DNA of 9,503 nt, taken from contig JACQPI010000030.1 in assembly GCA_016207585.1 (NCBI GenBank), positions 1 through 9,503 of the forward strand. The letters are read 5' to 3'. Numbering within the stretch: the stretch's first letter is position 1; each line of letters begins with the position of its first letter. Made by a program: the position numbers and the translations under genes. Below the pieces are notes generated by a model. The model worked only from the letters and a program-made list of their open reading frames with translations. It made no database searches and had not been told where the DNA came from. Of this stretch, positions 7,187 to 9,503 are shown in pieces. The stretch comes from Elusimicrobiota bacterium. GTDB lineage: Bacteria; Elusimicrobiota; Elusimicrobia; UBA1565; JACRDR01.

Positions 7187-7205
7187 GCGAACAGCCCCTT
7201 TTCCG

Positions 7206-8723
7206 ATGGAACCCATCTGCCTGATCATCCCGCCGTCGATATTCCTGCTGGATGAGCGCGTCTTCATGACGCTGGGGGTCCTGCGCGTCGCCGCCTGCCT
7301 GGAGAAAGCGGGGCACCCGGTGGAGATGCTGGACCTCTCGGGAATAGAGAATTACCTCGACGTCGTCCGGCTTCACGCCGCCTCCACGCCGGCGAAAACG
7401 TTCGGCCTGACGTCCACGACGCCCCAGATGCCGGCTGCCTTTAAAATAGGCCGAATGCTGCGCCAGGTTCGTCCCGACGCGCGGATCATCCTGGGAGGTC
7501 CCCATATCACGCTGGTCCATGCGGCATATAAGGGCGAGATGACGCGAAAATCCCCCAACCGCGCGCAGGCGGCCCTTGAAAAACTGCGACGGGCGTACGA
7601 CGTGCTGGTGGCCGGCGACGGGGAGGAGGCCGTATTTCATGCCATCCGCCCCGACGCTCCTTTCGTGATCGATGCGGATGATCCGAGATCCAACCTGTTC
7701 TTGAACAACTCCAGGCTCAATGAGCTCCCGCTGCCGGCCCGCCACCTAGTCGATGTGGGGTCCTATCATTATGCGATCGAGGGCATCCCGGCGCTTTCCA
7801 TGATCGCCCAGCTGGGCTGCCCGTTCGAGTGCGGCTTTTGCGGGGGGCGGGAATCGGCCATGCTCCGCCGGGTCCGCACGCGCTCCTCCGAAAACGTCGT
7901 GGCCGAGATGAGGCATCTTCATCAAGTTTACGGAACGAGGGCTTTCATGCTTTACGACGACGAACTCAACGTCAACACGAAGATGGTCGAGCTGATGAAC
8001 TTGATCGCCAAGACGCAGGCGGAGCTGGGCGTCGAGTGGCGTTTGCGCGGGTTCATCAAGTCGCAGCTTTTCAACGAGGCTCAGGCCGAGGCGATGGTCC
8101 GGGCCGGGTTCAGGTGGATATTGACCGGTTTCGAATCGGGCTCGCCGCGGATTTTGCGCAACATCAACAAGCGGGCGACTCGCGAGGAAAACAGCCGCTG
8201 CGTCGAGATCGCCCGCCGGCATGGCTTGAAGGTCAAGGCCCTGATGTCCATCGGCCATCCCGGGGAATCCGAGGAGACGATCCGGGAGACGCACGATTGG
8301 CTGCTGGAGGCGCGGCCCGACGATTTCGACGTGACGATCATCACGACCTATCCCGGGACTCCGTATTACGATCGAGCGACCCGCCACCCGTCCCGGCCGG
8401 GCGTGTGGGAGTACGAGTTCAAGCCGACGGGAGACAAGCTCTATAGCCTGGAGGTGGATTATACGGAAGTAGCCGATTACTACAAGGGAGATCCCGACGG
8501 TGGGTACAAGTCGTACGTGTACACCGACTCTCTTTCCGCGAAACAGCTCGTTGAGCTTAGGGATTTCGTGGAGCGGGACATTCGCCATCGGCTCAACATT
8601 CCCTTTAACCTGTCCGCTCCGCCCCTGCGTTTCGAGCACTCCATGGGGCAGTTCGGCCTTCCTCCAAGCATTTTGAGGACGACCGCTTCGGAATGGGAGC
8701 CGTCGGGCTTGATACCTGCTTGA
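7206..8723 (+). CDS. B12-binding-domain radical SAM protein
   Basis: The protein has 505 residues. The first 150 or so form a cobalamin-binding-like Rossmann domain: LGVLRVAACLEKAG (23-36), ILGGPHIT (95-102) and VLVAGDGEEAVF (133-144). No DxHxxG lower-ligand motif is seen; many radical SAM enzymes with this domain lack it. The radical SAM core follows, with the iron-sulfur cluster cysteines C205, C209 and C212 (CPFECGFC). Further core motifs are MLYDDELNVN (248-257), GFESGSPRIL (308-317) and IGHPGESEETI (349-359). A Tyr- and Asp-rich C-terminal part of about 115 residues (390-505) has no motif I recognise. Members of this broad group methylate or rearrange unactivated carbons in natural products, lipids and cofactors; the substrate here is unknown. 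It is transcribed divergently from the glycan operon and overlaps the downstream glycosyltransferase, so it may modify the same glycan or its lipid. No Shine-Dalgarno precedes the ATG. Confidence 0.92.
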   Translation: MEPICLIIPPSIFLLDERVFMTLGVLRVAACLEKAGHPVEMLDLSGIENYLDVVRLHAASTPAKTFGLTSTTPQMPAAFKIGRMLRQVRPDARIILGGPHITLVHAAYKGEMTRKSPNRAQAALEKLRRAYDVLVAGDGEEAVFHAIRPDAPFVIDADDPRSNLFLNNSRLNELPLPARHLVDVGSYHYAIEGIPALSMIAQLGCPFECGFCGGRESAMLRRVRTRSSENVVAEMRHLHQVYGTRAFMLYDDELNVNTKMVELMNLIAKTQAELGVEWRLRGFIKSQLFNEAQAEAMVRAGFRWILTGFESGSPRILRNINKRATREENSRCVEIARRHGLKVKALMSIGHPGESEETIRETHDWLLEARPDDFDVTIITTYPGTPYYDRATRHPSRPGVWEYEFKPTGDKLYSLEVDYTEVADYYKGDPDGGYKSYVYTDSLSAKQLVELRDFVERDIRHRLNIPFNLSAPPLRFEHSMGQFGLPPSILRTTASEWEPSGLIPA

Positions 8724-9503
8724 AACGGCGCGTCGCCCTCTTCTTCGATCATAGCGTGCCGCACACGACGGGCCACTACTGGGCCGGCGGTTTCCGGCAA
8801 CTCGGCTGCGGCGTTACGGTTCTGTATCCGTCGCAAGCGGCCTCTCTCGCCCCGGGCTCCTACGATTTGTTTCTCTCTATCGATGACGCGACCCACTATT
8901 TGTTCCCCGGCCACCTGCATCCTTCGGCCTTCTCGCTTTCCGACACGCACATGGGGTATCGGGCCGATCGGGTGATGGCGCGCTGGTTCGACTTCATATT
9001 TTGCGTGCATAAGGACGGGGCGGCGCGGCTCAAGCAAGACGGGATCCCGCGCGTGTCCTGGGTGCCGGTCGCGTGCGCGCCGGAACTTCACGTCGAGCCC
9101 GCCGCGAGCAAGCGCTATGATGTGGCTTTCGTGGGCGGCGAGGGCTGGGGGCGTCGCCGGCGGCTGGTACGGACGGTCCGGGAGCGCTTCCCCAACGCCT
9201 ACATCGGGAGAGCGTCTCCGCGCGACATGGCCGGGATTTACAGCGAGAGCCGGATCGTCTTCAATTGCGGCATCAAGAACGACTTGAACATGCGGGTTTT
9301 CGAGGCGCTGGCCTCCGGAGCCTGCCTGGTGACCAACCTCGACGCGGCGGGCCTGGCGGATCTTTTCGAGCCGGGAGTCCACTTCGCCGGATACGAGACG
9401 GACGAAGAAGCGATCGGACAGATCGAGCGCTATCTGCGCGACGATGCCGCTCGGGAGGCGATCGCGCGCGCGGGCCGGGCCGAGGTCCTCGCCAAGCATA
9501 CCT
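8693..9503 (+). CDS. CgeB-like glycosyltransferase (Glyco_trans_1_2 type), C-terminus beyond window
   Basis: The reading frame is open to the right edge, with 270 codons visible. The N-terminal half starts with a Rossmann strand (RRVALFFDH, 12-20) and includes YDLFLSIDD (57-65) and FDFIFCVHKDG (99-109). The C-terminal half begins at YDVAFVGG (142-149). Further on, NMRVFEALASGACLVTN (199-215) matches the nucleotide-sugar-binding NxRxFExxAxG signature of GT-B enzymes in the CgeB / Glyco_trans_1_2 group. EAIARAGRAEVLAKHT at the edge is the usual near-terminal segment, so only a short tail is probably missing. It is a cytoplasmic glycosyltransferase of unknown donor and acceptor. The start is uncertain. 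ATG 8693 overlaps the radical SAM gene by 31 bases. TTG 8720 would make a TTGA overlap like the ATGA junctions on the other strand and begins three residues before the first strand. The gene is co-directional and surely co-transcribed with the radical SAM gene. Confidence 0.86.
   Translation, partial: MGAVGLDTCLKRRVALFFDHSVPHTTGHYWAGGFRQLGCGVTVLYPSQAASLAPGSYDLFLSIDDATHYLFPGHLHPSAFSLSDTHMGYRADRVMARWFDFIFCVHKDGAARLKQDGIPRVSWVPVACAPELHVEPAASKRYDVAFVGGEGWGRRRRLVRTVRERFPNAYIGRASPRDMAGIYSESRIVFNCGIKNDLNMRVFEALASGACLVTNLDAAGLADLFEPGVHFAGYETDEEAIGQIERYLRDDAAREAIARAGRAEVLAKHT

Noticed and set aside
8480..9499. Long minus-strand open frame antisense to the end of the radical SAM gene and the CgeB-like gene.
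   Set aside because: It is Arg/Gly/Pro-rich with no recognisable fold, and both plus-strand frames under it carry strong family motifs.

Overview
The window is a dense piece of bacterial chromosome holding a cell-surface glycan (nucleotide-sugar and glycosyltransfer) locus. By eye it is clearly GC-rich, with strong G/C preference at third codon positions. The flippase and glycan genes point to a bacterium that makes a complex envelope. Nothing in the window fixes the phylum; an uncultivated lineage such as Elusimicrobiota or Omnitrophota is only a guess. Shine-Dalgarno sequences are weak or absent before almost every start.

Left block, minus strand, 7141 down to 1. Seven genes run in one direction, in this order of transcription: a GT2 glycosyltransferase, a class I SAM methyltransferase, a MurJ/MviN-type flippase, a UDP-glucose-4-epimerase-like SDR, a UDP-glucose dehydrogenase-like protein, a second SDR, and a Gfo/Idh/MocA oxidoreductase cut by the window edge. 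Five of the six junctions are four-base ATGA stop/start overlaps. The sixth is a 24-base gap. This is almost certainly one operon with coupled translation. No transposase, RNA gene, CRISPR array or long non-coding stretch was seen.

Middle, 7142-7205. This 64-base gap is the only sizeable intergenic region and sits between divergent transcription units. It contains a small inverted repeat that reads as a -10 box on both strands.

Right block, plus strand, 7206 to the end. A B12-binding-domain radical SAM protein is followed, with overlap, by a CgeB-like glycosyltransferase that runs off the right edge.

Together the minus-strand genes look able to make one or more modified nucleotide sugars (epimerase, dehydrogenase-like enzyme, SDR, Gfo/Idh), transfer a sugar (GT2), possibly methylate it (methyltransferase) and move a lipid-linked glycan across the membrane (flippase). 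The most notable protein-level feature is the dehydrogenase-like gene. It keeps the fold and several catalytic residues of UDP-glucose dehydrogenase, but has Thr where the catalytic Cys should be, along with two other active-site changes.
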